In this document: one piece after another, positions 12,431 to 24,663 of the stretch | How positions within the stretch are numbered: the stretch's first letter is position 1 | Layout: every line of letters begins with the position of its first letter | Source: Larix kaempferi | Lineage: Eukaryota > Streptophyta > Pinopsida > Pinales > Pinaceae | DNA length: 64,000 bases | Assembly: GCA_027924585.1 (NCBI GenBank) | Contig: BSBM01000299.1 | Coordinates: 29,488,501 to 29,552,500 of the forward strand | Reading direction: 5' to 3' | Notes under the pieces: model-generated | What the model saw: the letters and a program-made list of their open reading frames with translations, nothing else | Told to the model about the DNA's origin: nothing | The model's database searches: none | Translations under genes and position numbers: made by a program

Positions 12431-13860
12431 TCACTTTCAAGTTCACGAGGAAGGGTCAAGAGTTACTCAAGATAAAGATAAAGGCTCTTAAAGGGTAACT
12501 ACAAAACAAGCTAAATCATGCTCTTAGAGTAGTATAAATAGGAGAGGAAAATTTTCATCTTCATCATCCAAAATTGAAGAGCTCAGATACAAGAGTAGAG
12601 GGTCAAATTTCAAGGAAAGATGAAGTGAAGAAGGCCGAAGTTCTAGTAGAAGATTAAATCTTGTGATGATTTCTACTTGTTTTTTTTTTTTTTTAGGTCA
12701 TCTTAGAATTTTTAGTATATATTTGTTTCTAGTATTTTCAGACCATGAAATTTTTATGGGATGGAGACAAGGCTTGTGAGTTCCTATGGTAAAAATTTAA
12801 AATGTTGATTTGCTATAGTTCCAAAGATATGACCTCATAAAGTTAGGGTTTTTGAATAACCTTCAAACATGTAAATTTTGAATTTTCCTTATAAGTTTTG
12901 ATACATAATGTTTCATATAGTTACCTTTGGAGGATATGCAATGGAGATGCTGAAGAACATGTGGTTAAAATTTCAAATCTTGGTTCGCTAATATTTTTCG
13001 AAGATATGAACTTGGGAAGACAGGGCTTTTAAATGACTCAAAAATAATCTTTAAACAAGTTAGTTTGGAATTTTGACTATAACTTTTGATCCATGACATT
13101 TCAGAGAATGAACCTTAGAGGAGATGTCGTAGAGATATTGAAGAATATGTAGTAAAAGTTTCATATATTTATTCATTACATGTTAATATTTATACTTGTT
13201 GAATGTTAGGGTTTGTGACAATGACAGAGACAATGAAAATTCAAGAGAAGAAGGTTGACAAAATCTTGCATAACTTTCTCATACGGTATCAGAATCACAA
13301 ACTTGTTGGCACATTGGATCAACATACTTAATGATGATCTTGGTAATTATATTGGCACATTCTATTATGATCTTGGCATATTAGATATTATTCATGATTG
13401 TATTGAAATATTCCATGGTAATGTCATTGGCATGATATCCCTCTTTTGGAATCTACCATGAGGCCTATGATGTAAGGGTTTGAAGGTGCAAATAGATGAA
13501 GTCTATTGGTGATTATTTATGGGATTTGATTAAACTCTTTGGAGGCATCTTTCTAGTTTTTCCATACATCTGAAGTATATCTTGGAAGAAGTTGTTGGCA
13601 TTCGTAGAGGACAGATTTGAGGCATGTACATGTTGACATCGTGACAGAGATAGTTTTTGTGGCATTGTGACAGAGACAATGATTGTGTCATTGTGACAAA
13701 CAGGGATTGTGATAGTGACAACAATACCATGATTGTGACAATGACATATATAGGTACATGGACAGTGATACAGGTACAAGGACATATATAAAGGTATAAG
13801 TTGATGGATACACTGATATAATGGTAGTGGAATATTGTTCTTCTTATTCATATCAAGGTG
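12431..13860. other. Non-coding; low-complexity GTGACA-rich tract
   Basis: There is no supportable gene. A degenerate simple repeat of TTGTGACAGAGACAATGA-type words occupies about 13620-13800. Short ORFs across it reflect the repeat. Confidence 0.45.
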
Positions 13861-13879
13861 GTAAGATGGGGCAAAGATA

Positions 13880-14427
13880 GGAGATTGAAGTCTCCTTTAG
13901 CTTGGTGCTTGTGATCTCAGGGAGTTGGGGATTCCTTCCAGTTGGTGTTGGTAAAACTATTGAGTTGGATTTTACTAAGGATTGGAGTCCTATCTATAGG
14001 TTGTAACTTATGAAAACCAGGGGGTTGTAACCTCGTTCTAGTTGGAGCTAGTAAACCGAGGAGTTGGAGCTTCCTTTAGGTTGGAGCCTCCTTCCAGTTG
14101 ATCCTGGTAAATCAAGGAGTTGGATCGTCCTTCAAGCTGGATCTTGTAAACTAGGGGGTTGGCGCCTCCTTCCAGTTGGTGCTCGGCTACTTCCTATGAA
14201 TGCAATATTGTTATTTTTATATATGAAAATCATTATGTAGTTTTATCTTGTTTGGGTTTCGAATCCACGTTAAATCCCTTATGCATTGTGTAAGATGTTA
14301 TGTGTTGACTTTATGTGATGGTGAATGATATTGTTAATGGTTAATGTTACATGTTGTACTTAAGGTTAAAAGGGTTAAAAAGTGTTAAATATTGATTCAC
14401 CCCTGCTCTTAGTATAATTTTCCAACA
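13880..14427 (+). repeat. Copia 5' LTR portion with internal minisatellite
   Basis: About 13880-14190 contains a degenerate repeat of GGAGTTGGAGCCTCCTTCCAGTTGG-like text in 20-30-bp pieces with GGTAAA links. The stretch ends ...TTCCAACA at 14427. This is followed after two bases by a primer-binding site, so it is read as the 3' end of a plus-strand LTR. The LTR's left edge could not be fixed and no partner LTR was found. Confidence 0.5.
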
Positions 14428-14429
14428 AT

Positions 14430-14441
14430 TGGTATTAGAGT
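14430..14441 (+). promoter_or_regulatory. Primer-binding site of copia fragment
   Basis: TGGTATTAGAGT differs by two bases from the plant copia consensus TGGTATCAGAGC (initiator tRNA-Met). It lies two bases after an LTR-like ...CA end and ~50 bp before a copia gag start codon. Confidence 0.7.
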
Positions 14442-14490
14442 CAATTCCTTCAAGAGAGTCTGATAGCTGGAATGAAGATTTCTAGAGCAC

Positions 14491-14787
14491 ATGGATGAAC
14501 ATGAAAGTCTCTACTCTTCAGATGCAGTTCGACAGTTCTATGGATCAAATTTTGATCATTGGATTATAAGGATGAGACTCCATTTACAAGAACAAGGTTT
14601 TGATATATGGAAATCTGTTGTAAATGGTTACATCGCTCCAAAAATACCACAAAAAAATGCAGCCATGAAGGAGATAAGAATTAATAATGCAATGGAAATG
14701 TATATCATCTTGCATGGAATATCTAATCATGTGAAAGATAAAGTTGGAAAGTTTTCATCAGCTAAAAAGATCCGGGACAAGGTATAA
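14491..14787 (+). pseudogene. Ty1/copia gag N-terminus, truncated
   Basis: The frame starts at ATG 14491, just after a copia primer-binding site, and stops after 98 codons. It has the classical plant copia gag opening: FYGSNFDHWIIRMRLHLQEQ followed by GFDIWKSVVNGY (the DUF4219/UBN2 region), then a helical stretch ending KFSSAKKIRDKV. In intact elements this protein runs on through capsid-like helices and a CCHC zinc knuckle, then fuses to protease, integrase and RT. None of that follows here; the sequence turns non-coding at about 14790. This is a truncated remnant of structural protein, confidently copia by motif. Confidence 0.75.
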
Positions 14788-16540
14788 AATATTTACACAA
14801 AGCTACCCCATTTTTAGCACTATTTTTGTCCCAAGTACCTAAGAATATCAGGTAAATAGTTCATGAGTTTTGGAGTCCAAATAAGGCTTAAAAAGTATAA
14901 GGGAAGTAAGCCTTAGGGATCCTACAAAGTTATTCCAATAGGCCCAAGCACTTAAAATATTAAGCAGAGACGCTATAGTATCAACTACACAGGACCCTAG
15001 CCAATGACCAGGGTGCTATGTGACAGGTGTTGGTTTATCCATCAATACTGAGAGGTGGGGGGGCAAATCAATATTTCCTTTTTCAAACCTTTTATAAAAA
15101 ATAGTACGAAGCACAAGTTAAATAATCATAAGTAACATGAATAAGAAAATTAACAATTTGAACACATAGTTTTATCCTGGAAATCTGAAAGGGAAAACCA
15201 ACAAATTTTTCTTATTAATAAGCTAATCTTATACAAAATTATTTTACAAGCACCAAATTGATGGAGAAATTAATCTCCCAGATTCTTTTGCCACTACAAA
15301 AAGGATGCACTTACACCCTTGGTTTTCTTCCTGCTCAACAGAGAAGGATTCCCCAACACCCTAATTCTCCATCCACGACTAGAAGGAGGCAACAAACCCT
15401 TTAGAAGGCCTCAACCTACCCAAAGCACCACCCAACCACCCTCTGATTTATAATAGTTTTAACTTCAGTTTTTTAGATCTTCAATGATAGCTCGAACTTT
15501 TGTAATGATTCTTCTATCTCATTGGCCTCTTTCTTGCTTCTGATATGCAATTACTAAAACTTCAAAGACACCTCTTCATACATTTGACTTGTATGGTTAT
15601 ATATCTTTTCAAAGAACTTTATTATTTGAAACATTGTGTCTTTTTAGGAAAATCACGCCTCTTCATGTAAAAAATATTGTATCCTTTTAATCACATTGCT
15701 TCATCATTGATCTTCATAGTATTTCAATATTTTTTTAATTAATAAGGAATTACTATTTTGCAGAGTTAACCAATTTTGGCATTCTCTAAAGTTGGAAATT
15801 TGGCCAAATTGTTCTCCAAATATACTATTGCCAAACCTCCATTCAACAGAGTGGATGCCAAACCAGCGGTCAACTAATATTTACAAATATTTCACGTTTG
15901 ATCATTTTAAACAACCCTCGAGCATTTTTCATAGCGAAAGGATTCAAAACCGTTGGATTTTCGTCAATCCGCATCAATGGTGGACTTCAACATGCACTTA
16001 GCTATATTTCATAAAGATTTCGCATCACATCCCGAGCTTTAAAATATGAACAAATTAACCCAATGAAATTGTCGTGTACCGTTGGATTTCCCCATCCAAG
16101 ATCGACGGTGGACTTGAAAAGTGGATTTCGGGTCACATTCTTGGGTTGAACTTCGTGCATGTTAACCCAGCAAAATGCATGTGATCCGTGGGATTTGATT
16201 CCTCCGAGATCAACGATGTTCTTTGCAATTCAATTTCATGGGATTCATGATTGCACATAGGGGCTTCAAATGACCAAGGGAAAAGATGGAAAAGGAGCTA
16301 AAGAATTGAACAAATCACGCAAAAAGTTGCAAATGTGTAAACCTGTGACAGAATAATGATGCAGACCCACCCAGAAGCAAATCGACGATGGAACGGGGTT
16401 TCAGCACTAGAAAGTGCATGGTGGTTAAACTTGGAAAGGTGGAGTGGAAATCAAACTGCTTACCACGTGGCAAGAATTGGTGGAGTCTGCTATTAAAAGC
16501 GGTAAAAGTTAAATGGCTAATCACAAGTTTTGAAACCACC
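14788..16540. other. Non-coding; degenerate ~110-130-bp repeats at the end
   Basis: I find no gene. Between about 15950 and 16250 there are three diverged copies of a motif built on CCGTTGGATTT...ATCGACGGTGGACTT (near 15951, 16080 and 16188). They precede a TATA box at 16549 and look like part of a retroelement LTR or promoter whose far end I cannot define. Confidence 0.4.
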
Positions 16541-16548
16541 TAAGCATA

Positions 16549-16560
16549 TGCTATATAAAA
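16549..16560 (+). promoter_or_regulatory. TATA box upstream of the 16741 remnant
   Basis: GCTATATAAAAGG is a good plant TATA box, about 190 bp upstream of the ATG at 16741. The distance leaves room for a leader or LTR R-U5 region. Confidence 0.45.
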
Positions 16561-16740
16561 GGTTTGTTCAAAGTTTGAAAAAAGGCATTTGTTGATTATT
16601 GCCTGGAGGATAAGAATTCGCCTAAAACACGTCACTTGTATTCGTCAACAAGCACATAATTCAACCCCAACATTCTCCTGTTCATAAGCTCACTTCACAG
16701 GTAGCTCGAAACCCTCTCTTTTCAGAGTTTATTTTCCAAA

Positions 16741-19340
16741 TGGAGAAAATTGAAGACCTTGTTTTGTTCAATGAAAGTTTAGATGAAAAAGAGGAGGTTG
16801 TAGAATGGTTATAGTTGGAAGGGAAAGGGATATTTTCGACCCTAATTTTTTATGGGTAGTATTTCGTAGTCTAAAGATAAATTAATGGAGTTTAAGTCAC
16901 AGGGAAAGGATATATTTAATGTTTTTGGTTCTCTTCTATATTATTTTTGTGTCGAACATACCCTAAAGTTTTCTGAATTTGTTGGTTGGTGTGTGGCGAA
17001 TTATTCCCAGGCCGAAAGGGTAATCATTAATGTAAATACAACCAAAATTCTATGTCAAGTCAATGTGTAGACTGTCCGTCAGGTTCTAGGTTTACCTGAA
17101 ACATTTCCCAAAATACCTGAGTCATTTTATAGAAATTGCAGTTTGGAAGAAAAAGAATTTTTTTTATTACAATTCTTGAAAGATGGTCAATCGCATGAAA
17201 ACCTATCCTGCCCTTTGAGCATTGATGTCTTTCAGTGAGATACCAGTTAGTTTTGTCCTTGTTGAGTCAAATTTTAGGTCTAGATAGTGATAAGTCAATC
17301 ACGGAAGTTATGTTAGGCTTCCTTCTGCAAGTCATTTCACCTGAGTCACATTTGAGTCTAGTATGTGGTTTTAATTTTGATGAATTGCTAGCTAAAGCAA
17401 TTCATGTCCAGTTGGAGAGTTTCCATGAGTTGAATCATTTCAGATATTAGTCATATCTCCTCAACCTGTTCTTATGTTCAAATATTTCTGAATTGAATTT
17501 ACTTGGTACCATGTTTTCTCATGACCTTCCTAAACAGATCAATATGTTTGAGTTCACCAATACAATCATGGAAGAAGTTTACATAATTATTTTTAATGCT
17601 GAATTGCCCCGAGTGTTAGAAGAAATGAAATAAATGTTGCAGCCTACACCAGAAGGCCAAACAGGTGATTGGTTCTTGTATAAAGAACATACTATAGTTA
17701 GAGTGTTTGGTTTTACTAGAGCACCATATATTTTGCAAGCCTTTTTAACACCAAAGGGTTTTACCTTAGAATTTATTAGACAAACGTGCATTCATAAGAA
17801 GAACATTTTGGTGTTTTCAAAAAATCATCAAATGTGAAATTCCCTCTTAAAGTTGCTCCATTCATCATTAAGACTAAGGAAGCCCTATATATAGTAGAAA
17901 AATTATTGAAGATCTTGGATTTCCAAGAGGTTGGAAGGATTAATTATGATCCTCATCAAATTTTATTGCAAAGGAGACAACAAAATAGAAACCAAACTTT
18001 TGATCATCAAACAGTTGAAGGATTAAAAGAAATGGAAAATTTATTCAAATTTGAACAAGATAGGAAAGAAGTGAATATGGAACAAATAAGCAATTTGGCA
18101 ATGTTGGTTCCGACACCAGCTAAATCTGATATCACCAATAATAGAACTATTTCAGAAGTTGATAGTATGGAATTCAATGAAGAAGTTTCAATCAAGAAAT
18201 CAAAAGTGGAACAACACAAGGAAATTATTAGTATGGAGGAATGAGATTTAATTGTTCCGGAAAAAATACTTTGATTTCGAAAACACCTGTCAATATACAA
18301 CAATATTCTTTTTCATAAATAAACGAATCTGGAAGTAACTCTTAGTATAACTCAAATTTGATTTATTTTCACAATATGCAAAAAAGAAGAAGCAGTCTTT
18401 GGTATAAACTCAAAAATTGTTCCCTCAAGTAAGAAAGTTGACAGAACAAAAAGTTTCTCTTCTTATAGTTAAGGATCCAGAAAGAAATACTATAAGGTTT
18501 GCAGTGGTGAACGATGAGAAAGTTTCTGAAATGGAATTTAAGCTTGATGAGATTGATATACCCATCAATATTCAATTGCTTAGACAAACAAGAGATGTCT
18601 CGTATTCTGATTTATTACAATCCACTTTAAAAATTTATATATTGCAGTCTATGATAGAAATGCTGGAGAGTCAATTGAGGCAAGAGAAGGCAGAAAAGAA
18701 AACAAATTTCGTCCAAATTAAAGGACTACAAATGGACCTTGTGACTATGGGAGTTGAGCTAGGGAACACTCAGTGTACCAAACGGATCCTTGATGAAAAA
18801 TAAAATACCATTCAAATGCTCAAGAAAAAATTGAAGGTGCCAAATAATCAACATGTGCAATCTCCAGAGTTGGCAACATTACAACAAGAAAATGAATCCA
18901 TATACCAAGAAATGATGGATTACAAAGGTAAGATGTTAAAGTTACAAGATGAAAAACATGCTTGGGAAAAATAAACGATTTAATTCTTGTCACAAATTTC
19001 ATTGTTAAATACCAATCAGATTGAAACTGTGCAAATGACAGAGAAGCCAAGGGATCAATCTCTATGTATGGATGAAGGACAGATGGATAATTCTTCCACA
19101 GAGGAACTGACCAGTTCTATGTCACAAATTAGTCTAAAAGATGTAGATATTGAAGATGAAAGCGAAAAACCAGAAGTTGAAACATGAATTAATTCTAAAT
19201 TCTAAAGAAAAGAAAAACAAACTGAGTGATAGAAAATAGTTGCAAAAGAAAGTTGATGAATTGAAAGATAGATTGATAGGTAAGATTCCATTAAAAGGAG
19301 ATAAACACCTTATATGAGATGCGATATCAGGGGAAGTCAC
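16741..19340 (+). pseudogene. Large decayed coiled-coil ORF (retroelement-like)
   Basis: From ATG 16741 a plus-strand protein can be followed in pieces through several frames. These include 16885-17230 (GKDIFNVFGSLLYYFCVEH, then VRQVLGLPETFPKIPESFY after one in-frame TAG), 17235-17837 (DWFLYKEHTIVRVFGFTRAP region, two stops), 17834-18244, 18417-18803 and 18987-19187. The first ~350 residues look globular. The rest is long charged helix rich in Glu, Lys, Gln and Ser, typical of coiled coil. Stops are scattered and frames shift several times, so it is non-functional. The layout suggests a structural protein of a non-autonomous element, but I know no family match and see no zinc knuckle or pol domain. 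Confidence 0.45.
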
Positions 19341-20690
19341 CAAATTCTAGTAATATTTGAATTTTATGGAAGATAAAGATGCTATAGAAAACATACATCT
19401 CCAGAGGTGTAAAGTGGCAAACAAGACATTAAGCAAAAGACCTTCAGAAATAGCTCAAAATACAATCAGTTTTTTAAACACTCTAACTCAATCAAATATG
19501 CCGAGTCTTGGAATCAAATACATACCGGCAATCATCATTTGAAAAAGAATAACTATTGGAAAGCATGATCGTGTTAAAGAAGTACAAGACAAAGCGCAAT
19601 AGATGCTCCTTAAAGTTCAAAATTTTAAGAAATTATTTCAAAGGATTTTTTAAAATGGTCTACCATATTATTGGAGTGATGATGGAAAATTAACGTCTCA
19701 ATAAAATTATCACAGTTTGATAGTACAGGCTCATATGGATCAGTCTAAATTTGAAGGTTTGGTCAAATGATTAACTGGAAAGACAATAATTGATAAATTG
19801 ACTGATGATTTTGAAATATTTGATCAATTTCCAATTATTAAGAAGGATATTCCAGTTGTATGTTACACAACATGCATAGAATTGGAGGTGATGGTGAAAG
19901 AAATGATGGGTTATGAAATCTCAAATCAAGAGTAATGGAAAATTGTCAAAACATTTGGGAAATTAAATACACATTATATCAAGAATGACTATTCAGGTGT
20001 CTTAATTTGAAATGAAGTTGTGGTTCCTTTTTTAACTTCTCGAGTGTTACACCAGCCCAAATCAAAGCAACACGATACCATCTTTGTCGACAAAAAAACA
20101 AATGTTCCTGAAGTTTAGAGATTTATTTGAAATTTTTATTCTTAGCAAAGAATCAAATATGGTTTATTCAAAGAACATTTTGTATAAATTTTGATTTTAC
20201 AAAGTTATCAAGGTTCGATTTGAGAGAAAAAAATATAGTGACGTAATATTTTTTGAAGACTTTAATGAAAAGAAGAAGTACAGGTCTATTGGAAATATAG
20301 ATTCATATGTTGTCACTTTCTACAGTCTCTTAATTTCTCTTTTGTGAATGTATTTTCTGTTACACTATCTTATCACTTTGCATCATATTTGACTGAACTC
20401 TGTGAGTTAGAATTCATTTTATATGCTATGATTCACACATTTAAATATTGTCAATGTTCTTTATTCCAAATTAATGCAGAATTCATCCTAGTTTGACGCT
20501 TTTTGTTATTAATGTATTGTTTTCTTTAATCTTCTATCATTCCTAAAATTGCTATTTGTCTGGACAAATGACACCTACTTTGCCTTTGTGAAATATTTAT
20601 CCTACCACCAGGCTCTTAAATAATTTTGAGAAATGCGTGTGTTGACTCCATACCCAATGGATTTTGTTTTTGATTCAAACACTTTGTTAA
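19341..20690 (+). other. Tail of the remnant, then non-coding
   Basis: Short plus-strand coding-like pieces continue to about 20110 (for example 19357-19542), each closed by stops. After that the DNA is non-coding and AT-rich up to the satellite. Confidence 0.35.
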
Positions 20691-22970
20691 ACAAGAAGGG
20701 TCGGTCGACTCTGCATTTATGAGAGAAACAAAAGAATGAACGATCGACCCTTTGTGTATTGTAGGATTAGTAGGAATAGTAAATGTGAGAAGGATTGGGA
20801 ACCCCTTCTTATGTCCTCCAAATACCAAGAATATCATGAAGAGAAAGGATCATCCACCCCTTCCTTTAGTAGAGAATTGTGAACACCTATATCCATCAAT
20901 TCAGCTATATGTATAATGGTGAACACAAGAATGATCGACTGACCCTTATTGCAGTATAGACCTATTATGAAAAGAATAATAGGCATAAGAATGGTTGTTC
21001 GCCCCTTCATTTATGAGAGAGATGTAAAAATGTTCAACCTGGGAAGGCTAGGCCGTCAATTTATTTATAAAAAGAATGTTGAACACTGGAAGAATACTGA
21101 GTAGAAGAAGGGTCGGTCGACCCTTCATTTAGGAGAGAAATGTAAAAATATTTAATCTACGAAGGTTAGGCCGACAATTCCCGACTTCTGAATTCCATTG
21201 TAAATAGTAGGGATTGGGACATCAACTAATTTATAACATATAAAAAATGTTTGTCCCGACTTCTGTTTTCCGACAAGAACGATCGACCGCCCCCTCATTT
21301 AGTAGAGAATTGTGAACACCTATATCCATCAATTCACCTATATCCAAAATGGTGAACACAGTAAAGATTGACCAACCATTCTTACAGTATAGAACTATTA
21401 TGAAAAGAATATTGGGCAAAAGAAGGGTCGGCAGTCCCTTCATTTATGAGGGATTTGTAAAAATATTCAACCTACAAAAGCTAGGCCATCAATTCACGTA
21501 TATCCATAATGGTGAACACTGGAATAATAATGAGCAAAAGAAGGGTCGGACAACCCTTCATTTACGAGAGAAATGTAAAAATATTTAATCTACGAAGGCT
21601 AGGTCAATAATTCCTGACTTCCGACTTCCGCAGTAAATAGTATGGATCGAGACATCGACTAAATTATAACATATAAAAAATATTTGTCCTCACTTCCAAC
21701 TTCCAACCAAAAGGATTGGTCGCCCCTTCATTTAGTAGAGAATTGTGAATACCTATATCCAGCAATTCACATATATCTAGAATGGTGAACACAAGAAGGA
21801 TCGAATGATCCTTCTTGCAGTCTAGAACTATTTTGAATATAATATTGGGTAGAAGAAGGGTCGGTCGCCCTTTCATTTATGAGATAATTATAAAAATATT
21901 CAACCTACGAACGCTAGGTCGTTAATTCATGTATATACATAATGGTGAACACTAGAAGAATACTAAGCACAAGAAGGGTCAGATGACTCTTCATTTATGA
22001 GATAAATGTAAAAATATTTAATCTATGAAGGCTAGGACAAAAATTTAGCTATATCCCCAATGGTGAACAGAAGAATGAATAGTCAACCATTCCTATATTG
22101 TAGGATTCGTAGAAATATTAAACACTAGAAGGGTTAGGAACCGCTTCTTATATCCTCCAAATATCAAGAATATAATGGAGAGAAAGGATATACTGCCCCT
22201 TCAATTAATAGAGAATTGTAAAACTATCGAACCTACGAATAGTCATCCAGAAATTCACCTATATCTAGAATGGTGAACAAAAGAAGAAACGATTGACCCT
22301 TCTTGTACTCTAGAACTATTATGAAAAGTATACTTAGAACATGAAGGTTCGGTTGCCACTTGAGTTATAAGAAAAATGTACAAATATGCAACCTTTGAAG
22401 ACTAGGCCAAGAATTCATGTATATACAGAGTGGTGAACACTGGAAGAATACTGAGCACAAGAAGGGTCGACTAACCCTTCATTTATGAGAGAAATGTAAA
22501 ACTATTTATTCGACAAAGGACAGGTCATAAATTCATCTATATCCAGTATGGTGGACACAAGAATGGACGACCAACCCTACCTATATTGTGGGATTAGTAT
22601 CAATAGTAAACACAAGAAGGATTGGGCGCCCCTTCTTCTATCCCCTAAATATCAAGAATACCATGGAGCAAAAGGAATGACCATCTAGAAATTCATCTAT
22701 ATCCATAATGGTGAAAACAAAAAGGAACGACTGACCCTTATTGTATTATAGAACTAATATGAAAATAATACTTAGCACAAGAAGGGTCAGTCGCCCCTTC
22801 GCTTATTAGAGAATTGTAAAACTATTGAAGCTATGAATGGTCGTCTAAAAATTCACCTATATCCAGAATGGTGAACCCAAGAAGGATCAAACAACCCTTT
22901 ATGTATTATATACGTATTAGTAAAATAAAGTCCAAGAAGGACCAGAAACCCCTTCGTATATTCTCCAAAT
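20690..22970. repeat. Satellite of ~116-bp units with higher-order structure
   Basis: A degenerate array. A recurring word is AAGAAGGGTCGG followed by CCCTTCATTTATGAGAGA, then AAAAATATT, CTACGAAGGCTAGG, AATTCACCTATATCCA and AATGGTGAACAC. Successive copies of the GGGTCGG/CCCTTCATTTA junction lie ~116 bp apart in pairs (21422 and 21538; 21855 and 21972; 22343 and 22459). Pairs recur with a longer ~435-bp period (AGTAGAGAATTGTGAACACC near 20868, 21300 and 21737). Many junctions carry AGGGTC...GACCCT, which is self-complementary and could form short hairpins. ORFs within it are not genes. Confidence 0.75.
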
Positions 22971-23450
22971 ATCAAGAATATCATGGATATATTCTACCTA
23001 GATAACTTTGACATAAGTAGCTTTCAGAAAGGAACATATGCTCCTTCTTGCATCGATCCATTTTCTAAAAACCACAATAAAGATCAATTTAAATGGTAAG
23101 GAGTAGCACTTGATTGAAATGTGACTTCCTGTAATATTCTCGATCTGTTTATTTCTAGCAGAAATACCAAATTAAAATGATAGTTAATATGAAATAATGA
23201 GTGATCCTTCTATGATCGATTCTATCTCAAATGACTATATAAAATGTGCATTCGATCTCCCATGGATAATTCTAGCACATTTGTTCTTAATCAATCAATT
23301 GATTTTGGAAATTAGCGGTCGTTCCTTCTCTATCGATCATTCGCCTGAACATTTGCAAGTGTACATCTAATATTAAAACAATAATTGATAATTATAAAAA
23401 TTGTATGCATTCTTATATTAACTACACAATATTTATTGTTTTGTAGATAA
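22971..23450. other. Non-coding spacer after the satellite
   Basis: AT-rich DNA with no gene signal. It ends at TTTTGTAG, a possible splice acceptor, just before the coding-like segment at 23454. Confidence 0.4.
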
Positions 23451-23453
23451 AAC

Positions 23454-23687
23454 ATGTCTGCATTGTTGATCCTTAGTCAATACCAGGAAATATCATTCCT
23501 TGATTTGTTAAAATATCACGACCTTGGTTTTTTCAAGAATGGATGGTATGTTGAGATGGATGAACCAAATAATTTGTACTCGGATTTATATTTATTCTGC
23601 TTGAATGAGGAAGGAGCTGCAACTCGAGCTAGAATATTGACATATGTAGATCCCATTTTTGACAATTTTATTACATGTTCATGTTGA
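23454..23687 (+). pseudogene. Unknown coding-like fragment (77 codons)
   Basis: It opens just after a TTTTGTAG acceptor-like sequence with MSALLILSQYQEISFLDLL and reads on through DEPNNLYSDLYLFCLNEEG to a stop. The balanced composition is unlike the surrounding AT-rich shadows, so I think it derives from a real protein. It is on the same strand as the ParB-like segment ~200 bp downstream and may be an upstream exon of it. The family is not recognised. Confidence 0.35.
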
Positions 23688-23901
23688 AGTGGTCGAGAGA
23701 GACCGGTGTTTCCTTCTACAGGTTGATCTTATGGTTTGTAATTTTCAACCAGATCTAATGAAAAGTGGTCTCAATTCAGATCCAATTTCCTGTGCAGATC
23801 AAGGGTGAGTTTTTCCCTCGTATGATGTTTGTAATCCATTTGGAATTAATACCGCGTCATCTTTGAAGAAAGGAATTTTGTCGGTATGAAAGAAAAGAAT
23901 C

Positions 23902-24663
23902 ATGGATGCAAAAACCTCATCTGTATTGCATTACATTTATATTGAAAAGAAGTTGACAAATGTAGACCATACAAAGATTATTTTCTACCTGAGAAGAACA
24001 TTTCTCAATCATATTGAAAAATATGTGACCAAATATTCCTTCAAAGGACTCAATTCACGTCCTTCTATAGAGATGATGCGGAAAGAGACTAAGAGCTTCG
24101 AAAGATCAAAAGAAGTTCAACAAGAACATATCAAATACTTTTTCTTCAATGAGAAAGTTTTTTCTATTGACGTAACAAGATGTGTTATTGCACCTCTGCA
24201 TTTGCAATATCGAAAAGTTGATGAGGAGGTTGTGGAAAAGATGGTTTTATCTCTTCTCTCAACATTTACAACAACATTGAGAGATGTTATTGTATTGCCT
24301 TTCGATAAGGAGACCACGTTGGGATTTATTCCTAGAAATGAAGACGGAATTAATTTTCCTTAAGTAAATTTGTATATATTGGATGGGAAACATACTATTT
24401 CAGCACAGAAAAAAATCATTGAAACTAATAAATATCAATCGGTCCATTCAAGGTATCGTCATCAAACAACTCGTATTCTACATAAATATGTTCCTCAAAA
24501 CATTATCAACAAATTATGCAAACAACAAAATTTATCAAACAAAGAACTTGCAGACACTCCATTCATTTCTCAAGTTGTAAAAGCAAGGAAGAAATGGATA
24601 TCCTGCAGTAGGGCATCCTACCCGAGAAAGGGAAACGCTTCCAGTGATGATTGGCAAGTATAG
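23902..24663 (+). pseudogene. ParB/DGQHR-like protein remnant, one nonsense codon
   Basis: ATG 23902 opens 153 codons to a TAA at 24361-24363; the same frame then continues to 24663. The order is an N-terminal helical region, then VTRCVIAPLHLQYRKVDEEV, then ~30 residues, then IVLPFDKE. Directly after the stop comes VNLYILDGKHTISAQKKII (DGKH at 24382-24393). An Arg-x-Val-Asp-Glu segment followed by a strand and a DG-x-H...A motif is the pattern of the ParB/sulfiredoxin fold and of DGQHR-type domains. That is an inference from motif order only; catalysis and partner are unknown. The single stop and short length suggest recent inactivation. It could be a transposon-encoded accessory protein. Confidence 0.4.

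Noticed and set aside
20690-22970. Possible CRISPR-like or MITE array
   Set aside because: Units are ~116 bp, degenerate and without unique spacers. The organism is a plant, and the structure is that of a satellite.
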